From NCBI GenBank assembly GCA_014607495.2, contig CP053148.1, forward strand, positions 11,160,001 to 11,224,000: 64,000 nucleotides of DNA, written 5' to 3'. Position 1 is the first letter of the stretch; every line of letters begins with the position of its first letter. Under the pieces are notes generated by a model. That model was not told the origin of the DNA, ran no database searches, and saw nothing but the letters and a program-made list of their open reading frames with translations. The position numbers and the translations under genes were made by a program. Positions 44,101 through 54,697 of the stretch are shown here, piece after piece. This DNA is from Carposina sasakii (Eukaryota > Arthropoda > Insecta > Lepidoptera > Carposinidae).

Positions 44101-47100
44101 ACGCAAGGTGAGATATATCTACTAACCCTACTAACAGCATATACTAGGTGTAACTGACAGCCAGGCAAATATTGCATGCTTACTTTAGTTAGACTATGAT
44201 TCTAAATCGAAAACCTCAAACGATCCTCGAATCTGATACAATAAATGTGTAAGTTTGAGAGTGTGAGGATGTTTGTTAAGCTTTCACGCCAACACTGCCA
44301 AACGAAGTTTGATGAAACTTAACCTTATTCATACAGGGTGTCTATACTTACCTACCTTATACATCAGAACTCATTACTCAGAAAATACGCTTCCAATACT
44401 GCTCTAAATATCAACAGCACCCCGTCGAAGACTACGGAAAGAGCAAGAGAACAATTACGAGACATTAGTTGTAATTTTAACACAATTTGTATATTGTTTT
44501 TCGTATTCAATCTCCAAAAACAAACTATTTAATCTTAGTTTTGTTATCTTTAGATGATGTTTCATTACAATATCTACACAGTCTGTAGTAGTATAGTATT
44601 GAGTATATATCTCAATTCGATACAACAGATACCGCGCGGCTTTAGCTGCCGCCCCCACTGAGACTGCGGTGCCGCTTCTGTCGGTCACCTGTCGAGATCT
44701 GCACTTCGCTAATCAAGGGGAACCTTCCAAGTAAGTCATTTAGTCCATTTATATTATATTTACTTAGATAACACAAGGGAACAAAATGAGACTTTTTTTT
44801 TGTTGCATGGCATTTTGTGAATGTTGTTTACTAATACGAGGTCGCTAATTTCAAATCTACCCGCATTTGGTTTCTAACAGCTCCCGTTTATGAGATACAG
44901 CTATTTGACGGGTTTTTGTACTAGTTGCACTTAATTTTCATAATTCCGAGTTGTACAATTAAAAAAAAATTTTTTTTTTACAATGTCGTCGTCACGAAAT
45001 ATCTGTAAAAACGATCCCAACTATTTCTGTAACATATGTGGTGAATATACATTCAAAGAGTATAGACTAAGTGTGTCGGAGTTCGTAAAACGGGTGTACT
45101 TTGATTACTTTGGATTTCCTTTGGACACCCGCGACAAGTATTGGGTGCCTAAAATGGTATGTAAAACATGCGTCGAGTCTTTGAGATTATGGGTGAATCG
45201 GAAAAGACCCCATTTCAAGTACCAAGCACCAATGATCTGGCGAGAACCTTCAAATCATCAGGACGATTGTTATTTTTGCGTTGTTGATATAAACGGGATT
45301 AACAAAAGAAACCGGGCCAAATGGTTTTACCCTAACTTGTTATCTGTTACCCGACCAGTCCTGTACTCCTGCGATGCGTCAGCACCACAAGCTTCATCAT
45401 CTACACAAAATGATCACGTCTTGGAAGAAGAAAACTCGTCTTCAAGTGACGAAAGTGGGACAGCTGATTTTAATCCAGATATTTCTTCTGAGCCCCGGCC
45501 CTTTAATCAGGAAGAGCTTAGCGCATTAGTCAGAGACCTTGGGCTTTCTAAAAAAGCATCAAGAGATTCTAGCTTCTCGATTAAAGCAAAGAAATCTTTT
45601 AACTCGAGAAACAAGAATTTCGTACTATCGTAAAAGAGAGACAGAATTGCTTTCATTTTTTTCTGAAGATGATAACTTTGTTTATTGTTCAGATATTCCT
45701 GGTTTATTGAAATCAATGGGATTACAAGAATATGATCCAAAAGAATGGCGTTTATTTATTGATTCCTGTAAGCGTAGCCTAAAATGTGTACTTATGCATA
45801 ACGGCAATAAGCTGGGGTCGATACCGATTGCACATTCAACTAAAGTCAAAGAAGAATATGATACTGTAGCTTCTGTTATGAATAGAATCAAGTACAATGA
45901 ACACAAGTGGCTGATATGTGTAGATTTAAAAATGGTGAATTTTCTTCTAGGACAACAAGGAGGCTATACAAAATATCCTTGTTTTATTTGTCTGTGGGAC
46001 AGCAGAGCTAAGTCTCAGCACTGGGTTAGAAAAGAATGGCCCCCCAGGCAAGCTATGGTTCCGGGAAAACAGAATGTGATAAATGAACCACTAGTGCCTA
46101 GAGATCGCATAATACTGCCACCTTTGCACATCAAACTTGGGCTCATGAAACAATTTGTCAAAGCTCTGAACAAGAATGGTGATTGTTTTCAATATATCTC
46201 TAAAAAGTTCCATAATTTGAGTACCGAGAAACTGAAAGCCGGAATTTTCGATGGTCCCCAAATAAGAAGGTTGATGAAGGATGAAAACTTTCATAATTAC
46301 ATGACCGATATTGAAAAAAATGCCTGGAATAAATTCGTTTGGATTGCACAAAATTTTCTGGGAAACAAGAAAGATAAATGCTATGCGAAGCACATTGAGG
46401 AGATGTTGTCGCACTTCCAGCAGCTTGGATGCAATATGAGCATTAAGGTACACTTCCTCCACAGCCATTTGGATCGTTTCCCTGATAATCTAGGTGATCT
46501 GAGTGAAGAACAAGGGGAACGTTTCCATCAAGATATTCGGACTATGGAAGAGCGGTACCAGGGTCATTGGAATGCCAACATGATGGCGGACTACTGCTGG
46601 AGCATTAAAAACAGCCCTTGTGAACCAAGTCAAACAAGAAAATGTTATAAAAGAAAATTTTTCGATGTGTAGTGGTTATTTTTCTAAAGTTCTTTTTTAA
46701 ATAAAATATATTTTTTTCAAAAACACGTTTTTTTTTTAATCTCAAAAACTAAAGCTGATACAAAAAATCTGATTTCAGATCTGAAATCAGCACCCCGAAA
46801 ATACATAATATTAGTCGTAATATTTCATTCAACAAAAATTATGTTCCCTTGTGTAATCAGTCCATTACGAAAGAAATATGATGCGGGATCTCGTACGTAA
46901 CATGCACAGGGTGGTATCGAATATGTGATCAGAAAACAGTTTATCGTACTCGCATTTCCTAGCAATATTAGTTAGGTACAATAAGCTATTGTTTTAGTAA
47001 ATTTTCACGTAAAATAGGATTTTGTTTCGAAAAATCAACATCGTAGCATCAGGGTGCTTTAGTCCTGGAGTAGTTACATAGATCCAAACAGGAAAAACAG

Positions 47101-49845
47101 TTTTATAACGTAAATCAGTTTTACCTACCGGACTCGACGATATTATCATATTATGGCTATCTATCAAAGAGCTGAGCTAATCAGATCAATAGCTCCTGAC
47201 AAGCAGCAAGGTGGAAAGGTTAATCTATTTTCTCTGTGTTGGGTCAAGGCTAAAGTCACCTATACTGACCATGTTTATATAATCCAGTACATCGATTTGT
47301 TGGATATTCATTCTACTTGCTGTACTGAACGTAAAGTTAACTTTACGAGTAGAACGAAAGCAAAATCAATATGGTGGTTTGCTGGGAGAGGTTGGCTCGT
47401 TCAAGAAAAATCTCTTCTAAATTTGACGTAACGTTATATTAGTGAGATGGATATGGAACGAAAGAGGGAGGGGCCGGCTTTTATGCTATGTCACTGTCAA
47501 ATCCCAGTGAATGTATGTCCGCAGAAAAGCTTGGTACAGTGTTTTCCTGTCATATGACTACAGCTAGAGTCCGTTTGGTAGAATGACTCCAATTATACCT
47601 GATTTCAGCCCACTGATTACGTATCTTGCATTGCTGAGGCTCGACTACTGCAAATTAGGTAATCAGGGGGCGGACTGTTTGTACATGTACAGTAATAATG
47701 TAGTCATTCACGTAGGAACTAGCGCCATTCAGAGTGACTATTTGGCGAAACACACTCTAGAACTAAGTATTTCGCGATCCAGACTAGGCAGCCGCGTGAA
47801 CTTCTCGAAGTGCACGCTGCTCGCGCGTCACGTGAGCACGCAGTTAGCGTCGCGACGGCTGACGAGCGACGCGCCGCTGGCAGCCGGCAGCGCCACGCCG
47901 CACGCCGCCGTCTACCGGTACCTCAACGAGCGGGCCACCCTCACTGAGACAGGTAAAGTCTACAATATGCTGGTCCACCCTCACTGAGACAGGTAAACTC
48001 TACAAAATGCTGGTCCACTCTCACTGAGTCAGGTAAAGTCTACAAAATGCTGGTCCACTCACTGAGTCAGGTAAAGTCTACAAAATGCTGGTCCACTCTC
48101 ACTGAGTCAGGTAAAGTCTACAAAATGCTGGTCCACTCACTGAGTCAGGTAAAGTCTACAAAATACTGGTCCACTCTCACTGAGTCAGGTAAACTCTACA
48201 AAATGCTGGTCCACTCTCACTGACTTTACAAGTCTACAAAATGCTGGTTCACCCTCACTGAGACAGGTAAACTCTACAAAATGCTGGTCCATTCTCACTG
48301 AGTCAGGTAAAGTCTACAAAATGCTGGTCCACTCTCACTGAGTCAGGTAAAGTCTACAAAATGCTGGTCCACCCTCACTGAGACAGGTAAAGTCTACAAT
48401 ATGCTGGTCCACCCTCACTGAGACAGGTAAACTCTACAAAATGCTGGTCCACTCTCACTGAGTCAGGTAAAGTCTACAAAATGCTGGTCCACTCACTGAG
48501 TCAGGTAAAGTCTACAAAATACTGGTCCACTCTCACTGAGTCAGGTAAACTCTACAAAATGCTGGTCCACTCTCACTGAGTCAGGTAAAGTCTACAAAAT
48601 GCTGGTCCACCCTCACTGAGACAGGTAAACTCTACAAAATGCTGGTCCACTCTCACAGAGTCAGGTAAAGTCTACAAAATGCTGGTCCACCCTCACTGAG
48701 TCAGGTAAACTCTACAAAATGCTGGTCCACTCTCACTGAGTCAGGTAAAGTCTACAAAATGCTGGTCCACTCTCACTGAGTCAGGTAAAGTCTACAAAAT
48801 GCTGGTCCACTCTCACTGAGTCAGGTAAAGTCTACAAAATGCTGGTCCACCCTCACTGAGACAGGTAAAGTCTACAAAATGCTGGTCCACTCTCACTGAG
48901 TCAGGTAAACTACAAAATGCTGGTCCACTCTCACTGAGCCAGGTAAAGTCTACAAAATGCTGGTCCGCCCTCACTGAGTCAGGTAATGTCTACAAAATGC
49001 TGGTCCACCCTCACTGAGACAGGTAGAGTCTACAAAATGCTGGTCCACCCTCACTAAGCCAGGTAAAGTCTACAAAATGCTGGTCCACCTTCACTGATAC
49101 AGGTAAAGTGTACAAAATGCTGCTCCACCCTCACTAAGACAGGTAAAGTGTACAAAATGCTGGTCTACCCTCACCGAGACAGGTAAAGTCTCCGCAAAGT
49201 GCCACAACCTCTCTTATACCTCGATATGTTCTCATATTATTGTTATATTGCTAGCTGTTACCCGCGGCTCCGCTCGGGGGTCCTGTGCTGATGCGGGGCA
49301 TCAGCTGCATCTCCTGTGCAGGTCATAAGAGACTATCAGGCGATGTTATGTACCAATTGATTTTGTAATGAAGCTCCGAATCTGCCTCCTGATTACCTAA
49401 TTTGCAATAGCAAAGCCGTAGAAGTGCGCGCAACGAGCGCTCGGCGTCCTCCCGCACCCCGCACCTCGCCCCGCGCACCCACACATTTTCAATTTTCGCT
49501 ATCATATTGCTTCGGCTCTGCTACTGCAAGTTACGTAATCAGGGGGCGGTGCATGCAATATTCAGCTTCTATATTCGGAACGCCCTAAAAATGAATGAAG
49601 AAAGGAACATCAAAATCAAAATACAAAACAATAAACTTTAGCAAACAATATTATGATGAATTTATTTAAAAAAAAAAATCATTTCTATACTATCTTTCAT
49701 AAATAATGCAATGTCTCAGTATTATTATTTCTATACTAAGCTGTACATAATTCCTATAGCTCTGGAGCTAATATCATTTGAGCGCGAGCCTCCAGCGGAC
49801 CATCTAGAGAAAGAACGCTATAAGCGTCTCCGTGGAGCCACTTAG
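41136..49845 (+). CDS. RASGEF1: RASGEF1-family Ras/Rap guanine-nucleotide exchange factor, complete
   Basis: Eleven coding exons: 41136-41309, 41443-41562, 41646-41903, 41979-42124, 42196-42340, 42563-42817, 43358-43501, 44028-44107, 44629-44730, 47783-47952 and 49760-49845. They encode 559 residues with all phases consistent. The start is the first ATG in frame, with TGA immediately upstream; residues 1-58 are Pro-rich. The RasGEF-N module spans about 99-245 (NLETLIDMLRPG, FLLCSRLYLKPHELL). The CDC25 catalytic domain spans about 275-530 (RNLEAYADWFNRLSYLVA, ARECFNLGNFNSLMAIISAL, VSRLKKTW, PSGNHARYRAAL, VPLLSVTCRDLHF). The C-terminus is ISFEREPPADHLEKERYKRL, the conserved RASGEF1 tail. Human RASGEF1 proteins are about 475-480 residues, and mammalian members have been reported to act on Rap2. 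The fly counterpart is probably CG7369. The exon 5 donor is GTCCGT, weaker than usual. The intron between exons 9 and 10 holds a transposon; the last intron starts with the splice-site array. Confidence 0.93.
44983..46672 (+). pseudogene. Transposase-like protein of the TIR element, one frameshift
   Basis: Two overlapping frames (44983-45633, and the frame ending at 46672) together give a protein of about 560 residues, similar to uncharacterised multi-copy insect proteins I have seen in aphids and others. The N-terminal part has Cys pairs (CNICGEY, CKTCVESL, CYFC), suggesting a zinc-binding DNA-recognition module, then an acidic Ser-rich linker. The second part has acid-containing blocks that could be catalytic: ICVDLKMVNFLLGQQ, PCFICLWDSRA, LPPLHIKLGLMKQF, GIFDGPQIRRLM and LSEEQGERFHQDI. 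The frames meet near 45553-45566, where a single extra base would explain the break. It begins MSSSRNICKNDPNYF at 44983. Family function is inferred only from the terminal repeats and copy-number pattern. Confidence 0.75.
46769..46790. repeat. 22-bp perfect palindrome near the transposon's right end
   Basis: A perfect inverted repeat centred on AGATCT, with arms CTGATTTCAGA, about 65 bp inside the right terminal repeat. It could be a subterminal transposase-binding site or hairpin. I see no equivalent at the left end. Confidence 0.9.
47611..47670 (+). mobile_element. 60-bp miniature of the 'TGATTACGTAA' MITE
   Basis: CACTGATTACGTATCTTGCA at the left and GCAAATTAGGTAATCAGGGG at the right keep both family ends, with the large GC-rich centre missing. 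It lies about 110 bp upstream of RASGEF1-family exon 10. Confidence 0.55.
47935..49195 (+). repeat. Minisatellite built from an exon-intron junction, about 32 x 40 bp
   Basis: The unit is about 40 bp (36-40) and reads CCACCCTCACTGAGACAG, GTAAAGTCTACAAAATGCTGGT. Its first 18 bp are the last coding bases of exon 10 and its next bases are that exon's own 5' splice site. I count 32 units, one of them (near 48225) lacking the CAGGT core. The first unit contains the real exon end at 47952. Variants differ by CAGGTAAAG or CAGGTAAAC and GAGACAG or GAGTCAG. Confidence 0.95.
49385..49547 (+). mobile_element. Palindromic MITE, 'TGATTACGTAA' family, copy 3
   Basis: CTCCTGATTACCTAATTTGC at the left and GCAAGTTACGTAATCAGGGG at the right, enclosing AATAGCAAAGCCG and TTCGGCTCTGCTACTG arms and a GC-rich centre that shares GCGCTCGGCGTCCTCCCGCA (in reverse) with copy 1. 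It lies in the last intron of the RASGEF1-family gene. Confidence 0.65.
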
Positions 49846-49998
49846 ACGTCTAATCACATCTGACTATATCTAATAAATGTGCACTCTATTTTTACTCTCT
49901 AAGTTAACCAGTAAGAAATTTTGTCAACGGAGAATTGAAAATTGCTTATATTTTCTAGTGTAAAATCTCAATTGTGAACAATTGAAGAGCTCTCTAAA

Positions 49999-50004
49999 AA
50001 TAAA
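49999..50004 (+). terminator. Candidate poly(A) signal for the RASGEF1-family gene
   Basis: The first AATAAA after the stop codon at 49845, giving a 3' UTR of about 170 nt. Later candidates at about 50755, 52254, 53853 and 54207 would give longer UTRs; the sequence alone cannot choose. Confidence 0.35.
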
Positions 50005-50327
50005 ATTAAACTAAAGGTAAGTATTTTATTATTGTACTTAAAGATTTTTTTAAAGCAATATTCAAGTCGACGCCACCAGGGCAGATGAATACATCTGCCT
50101 CGCTTAGACAAGTACAATCTTTCTAGATTTGTGAAAACGCCATAAGAATAGAAAGATAAAATATTATGGGATACAGGATATGGATATTAGGTGATTTTTG
50201 TCGTGATCGCCTGTTGTTTGGATAATTTTTTGCGTTCGTATTGAAGAAAATGTTACTTCGATGCCACGGATCGTCCGAGATCTGTCAACTTATCAGGACA
50301 CAGTCAAATTTTACAAGTATGTCATAC

Positions 50328-50565
50328 ATCATCATCATCATCATCAGCCTATTACAGTCCACTGTTAGACGTAGGCCTCCCCCAGGGCACGCCACAAGAC
50401 TGCCATGGGGGGTATTTGCCCATAGTCACCAAGCTGGGCAGGCGGGTTGGTGACCGCAGTTTGTATTTTGGACTATGTTGTCAACACGGGAGGCGCTGCT
50501 GCCCACCTCCCGGAAACCCTTTATCGCCTTGTACGATACCCACGGGCAGACATGGTGTGGTACGA
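50328..50565 (+). repeat. Interspersed repeat, 'TCCACTGCTGGAC' family
   Basis: A CATCATCATCATCATCAGCC start, then TCCACTGTTAGACGTAGGCC and CACCAAGCTGGGCAGGCGGG. This is the most complete copy in the window and shows the trinucleotide run at one end. Confidence 0.6.
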
Positions 50566-50569
50566 ATTC

Positions 50570-53500
50570 TACTCATGTAATCTGTATGTCATACATACAG
50601 ATTCCTTTTTCATACCGTTTTCACGAATAGAATTGCGGGCTAATCTAATAAAACATAGATTAATGATTACTCACATAATGTGTATTTTGTGTCCCCCAAA
50701 CTAACCGGTCTACTGAAGATATTTCTTTTCCGCCTAAAATATGTATATAAATTTTATTGTAAATAAAAAAGGAGACAGATTAATAATCACTTGTTATATT
50801 TCTCAAAATAAAATAAACCAAGGTTCAGAGGGATGCCACAGAGTACTAATATAAAAATGGGAGATGAATTAGCTTCTATTGTTTTTGATACACCATCTAT
50901 GTCTGCTGACATTGGTGATAAAAACTATAATTGAGTTTAAAATGAAACTGGAAAGTGAAGTTAAGAATCTCGCTTACTGTATATTTTGTATTACAATCTA
51001 GATAAGATAAATCACTCCCTTTAAACTTAAGATCTGATCTGATATGAAACCAAACCATGTGTAGTTTTCCAGTTCGATATTATCCTGTGAGTACTCAGTA
51101 CAAGTAACTTAGATCATTATATGGAAATATTTTAATGATCACGTAAAAATAGAGTAGTTTTAAAGTTATTTCAGTCGTTAGTTTAGAATGCATTCGAGGC
51201 CATCTATACCCAAGATCCTCACTCATCAGTATTTACCTATCTGTTTATAAGAATCTCGGCATGGTAAACTGCGTACTTAATAGTTAAAATTTTTACAAAT
51301 TATTTATTCCTACTAAAGGTAGGTACTTTGAAAATTGATCTCATATTTCAGCGTGTAACTGTATTTTGCTTGCGTGTTCTATAATTATATTTTTATTATA
51401 CTTACAATGTGTTGAAATGGAAATGTATAAATGTCGTATAATTATGAGTTTTTGAATGGGTTTGTATGCAGCATGTTTTTATTAAGATATTATGGAATTT
51501 CAAGTTCTATATTACATAAGTTATATCTCAAACCGAGTTTAGAAAATAAGAATAATTATATATTAAGATATTTAAAGTAAATAAATGATATCTATTTTCT
51601 ATTTAAATCACTAAAATACCGGAGTAAAAGAAAATTTTAAATCTGTTTGATACATGTGTTGATACATATGATACATATATCATGTTAAATATAATCTGTC
51701 GTGTAAGATACATAAAAATTTATCACATTTAAATATTTTTCATATCAATATTTTAGTGACACTTTTAAAACATTTGTAAATTATTTCTGAGTAATTCATT
51801 TATTTCCATTTGCCTAGAACTTTCTTAAATAACTGCTTAGTAAAGAAACATACATATATTTGTTTGTTTGCAAAATGCGATATAAGTACACAGCAGTATT
51901 TTAAATATCCGTTCTATTACGGAATGGCGCAGTTGTTACAAATTAAACTCCAGTATTACTTAGATTATATCGATTATGTCTATCCTAAAATGGAAATGAA
52001 TATTTATAGAAACGCAACGCCACCCACCGAATCTCTCATGTATTAGCCAAAAGTTTTCAGCTATATTTGGCAATTTCCTATAGAAACAATATTATTATAA
52101 TAGTGAACCTTGGCTTCTTTTTATCGGCATTTAATGTTTTTATCTTCTTCTAATTAATGGCATATAATGTTATTACTTATTATTAATGGTCAATAATTAA
52201 GTAACTATCGATGAAAAACCTTGCTTTTCCTTACATGATTGTACTAAATAAAAGTGGAGATTGTTTTAAAATCTTGTTTGCAAGACTAGTCATAATAAAA
52301 ACAAAAATAAACAAAATTTTGAACTGACGCCGTATACCTAATTTATATTAATAAAAAAAACAATTGCCATGTAGTCCTAAGTATAGTTATATGTAACACG
52401 CATTGGACTCAATTCTACATGCTGTTGGGCTCTGGGCCCTTCCCTTTACTTCTCTATATTCAACTGTGGATCAATATCGAATAGCATCATTGTATTAATT
52501 TTGAAGTTTCTTATTTTGGTTTTACTCTAATATTAGCCGGATACTCACACTCCAATGCAACAATTGAAAACCTTCAAAATGGTACAAGCATAAAAGTCTG
52601 CCTCCTTGGGTGTTGCTTATGAAATAATACGACTGATTGTCATATATGTAAACGCAATTAAGAGAATGGTCGTGTGGAATCGAGTTCTTGTATGTTTTTG
52701 TATACATTTAATTTCAATTTAGTTTAAAAAATAGTTTTAGGAATATTGCTCACTTTTTTATTTTTTATTATTTAGTTAGTAGCTAAGAATATTATTATTT
52801 AATTTACCACATGGATTAGTATACTATTAGATAGTATAGAAATGTTATGGGCAAAGGTTGAATTGTGTGTAATCCTAGTTTTAAACCTGAGCATCAAATA
52901 ATTAAAGTATATTCCTTATAAGGGTCGTCATTCTCATTCTGTTCGTATTGTGTCGGTGTAGACCACCATAAAATAGTATCGTATTCGTAACCATATTTAT
53001 TGTTAATGTCAATCCACCTTACCGGGAACTAGGATTACAAACTGTTCTAAAGATTTACATGGAGTCAGTAATTTGAAAATTTTATAATTTTAAGATATCT
53101 TTGTATTCGCAAACATTACTTTTCACATTTAGCTCTTGTACTTTTTTTTATTCTTAAAATCACTTTGTACCTTATTATTTAGAACATTCCACTATAAAAG
53201 ACTAATTTAGTACCTAAGTACTTAATGTGTGTAATAATGTTTTTATCCCGGTGAAGTTTTATGATTGTAAACTTATTACATGTTATAGATATCTAAGTAT
53301 GAATTAATTTCGTAACTTAGACAAAATATAGATAAATTTCAGGAGTGTATTCATGATTAGCAAGGAAAAATCAAAATACCTATAAAATTGGTCAACTTTA
53401 AATTACAGATTAATATAATACCTATAATTAAATTAGTTCTGTATCATTAATACTTTGACTTAAATTTGTTTTACACAGATAAGTATTTGCAATCATGAAG

Positions 53501-54300
53501 ACTATTTTGTATGCAATAATGTCGCTTGCAATAAAATATTCGGTATTGCTATTGTTATTCAATGTCTATGTATGGCCTGTTCGTTAGGATTAAGTTATGG
53601 AAATTCTAAAACAAATCGTACACTCGTAATACTGATTTACGTATCCAATTATAATTGGATAGCATAATTATCAAATTTGCTATTTTCAAGAGGTAATTAA
53701 TTCTAATTATTACACAGATGTAGCTAATATAATAAAAATGAAGTCATTGACAAGATTTTTTTGTGATTCATATTTCTATTTTTCAGACGCAGAATTTCAT
53801 GTTGACTTAAAATTACGTAAATTTACGTAGATGTTCTTAAAATATGTGTTCAATAAAAATGTAACTGTGTGTTTTGAAAGCTATGCATATATGTGTTTAT
53901 TGATGATGACGGCTTTATAATGATCTTATCAGTCATATCATATGTATTGAAGGTATTATACATTTGCTTACATGATTAAACAAAAGAGTAAATTTAGAAA
54001 ACTCAAAGACTCATGGCACAATACGTATTCTTACTTATAATAGTATTGTTTATATATTTATTTATGTATTAAGTTTTAAATGTTATTTTCCACTATATGT
54101 GTAACCTAACGACATTTTAGGGCATGTATGTCTGTAAACCCTGCTAAATTTATATTTTATCTGTGGATGTGATAATTGTGTATCAAAACTATATTGTACC
54201 TAAATCATGTCAATAAATTGTACTTATCAAACCTAAAGTGATTTAATTTCTATAAGCATATTAGCAAATTTAACAACACGGGTAGTTTATAAATGTAGAA
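50570..54300. other. AT-rich spacer or long 3' UTR
   Basis: Over 3.7 kb of low-GC DNA with no ORF I would call a gene on either strand and no clear repeat structure. Part of it may be an extended 3' UTR of the RASGEF1-family gene, given several plus-strand AATAAA motifs. Confidence 0.5.
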
Positions 54301-54314
54301 TAATGTCTTTAAGG

Positions 54315-54400
54315 TTTATTTCGGTTGGACTTGATCATGGCGCGTCGTCGCAGATCAGATCCTGTAGTTTCAGATATTGCGTCATTCGGTGATACGTAAC
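54315..54400 (-). CDS. Candidate terminal exon of an unidentified gene
   Basis: On the minus strand an acceptor-like TATACTCTGCAG is followed at 54400 by an open stretch of 21 codons ending in TGA at 54337-54335 (phase 0). A second frame (acceptor phase 1) is open for 29 codons to a TAA. A plus-strand TTTATT at 54315-54320 gives AATAAA for the minus strand just downstream. The segment is more GC-rich than its surroundings. No upstream exon can be joined with confidence, although the phase-1 reading would fit the donor of the candidate exon at 62614. Speculative. Confidence 0.25.
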
Positions 54401-54612
54401 CTGCAGAGTATAAAATAGTGTTCTATGCACGTCATTATTATCTACATTTTAATGCTATCCGTGCTGGATTGGTATTACTAATAATATGTAGCAGACTCGG
54501 CTGCTTGCCCAAACTCATATTGTAACATTGACTTTATGAACCCAACAGTCTCACTCAGTGTAAGGTTTTTATACTTTGGGAGAAATAAATACAAGTTTAT
54601 ATTTTACAACGA

Positions 54613-54618
54613 TTTATT
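54613..54618 (-). terminator. Poly(A) signal of the secreted repeat-protein gene
   Basis: The plus strand reads TTTATT, i.e. AATAAA on the minus strand, about 80 nt beyond the stop codon at 54698-54700. Confidence 0.6.
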
Positions 54619-54697
54619 TTTACATTCAGATTAATCTATACTTAATGTAAAATACTTATTATTATGAGTAATTTTAATAAGCTTAACTTAACAACTA

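Larger units (their letters stand above)
44771..46854 (+). mobile_element. TIR DNA transposon, superfamily not assigned
   Basis: Terminal inverted repeats: ACACAAGGGAACA at 44771-44783 is the exact reverse complement of the 13 bp ending at 46854, and the next positions match partly (AAAT / TAAT). Between them lies one transposase-like coding region (44983-46672), broken by one frameshift, followed by an AATAAA at 46700-46705 and a 22-bp perfect palindrome at 46769-46790. No convincing target-site duplication is visible. It sits in the RASGEF1-family intron, same strand as the host gene, so its poly(A) signal could affect host transcripts. Confidence 0.8.

Noticed and set aside
47153..47431. 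92-codon ORF upstream of RASGEF1-family exon 10
   Set aside because: No recognisable sequence and no splice support that fits the phase of the flanking exons; intronic.
47935..49195. CRISPR array or coding repeat
   Set aside because: No unique spacers between units; unit length is not a multiple of 3 and stops occur in the exon's frame. It is a minisatellite.
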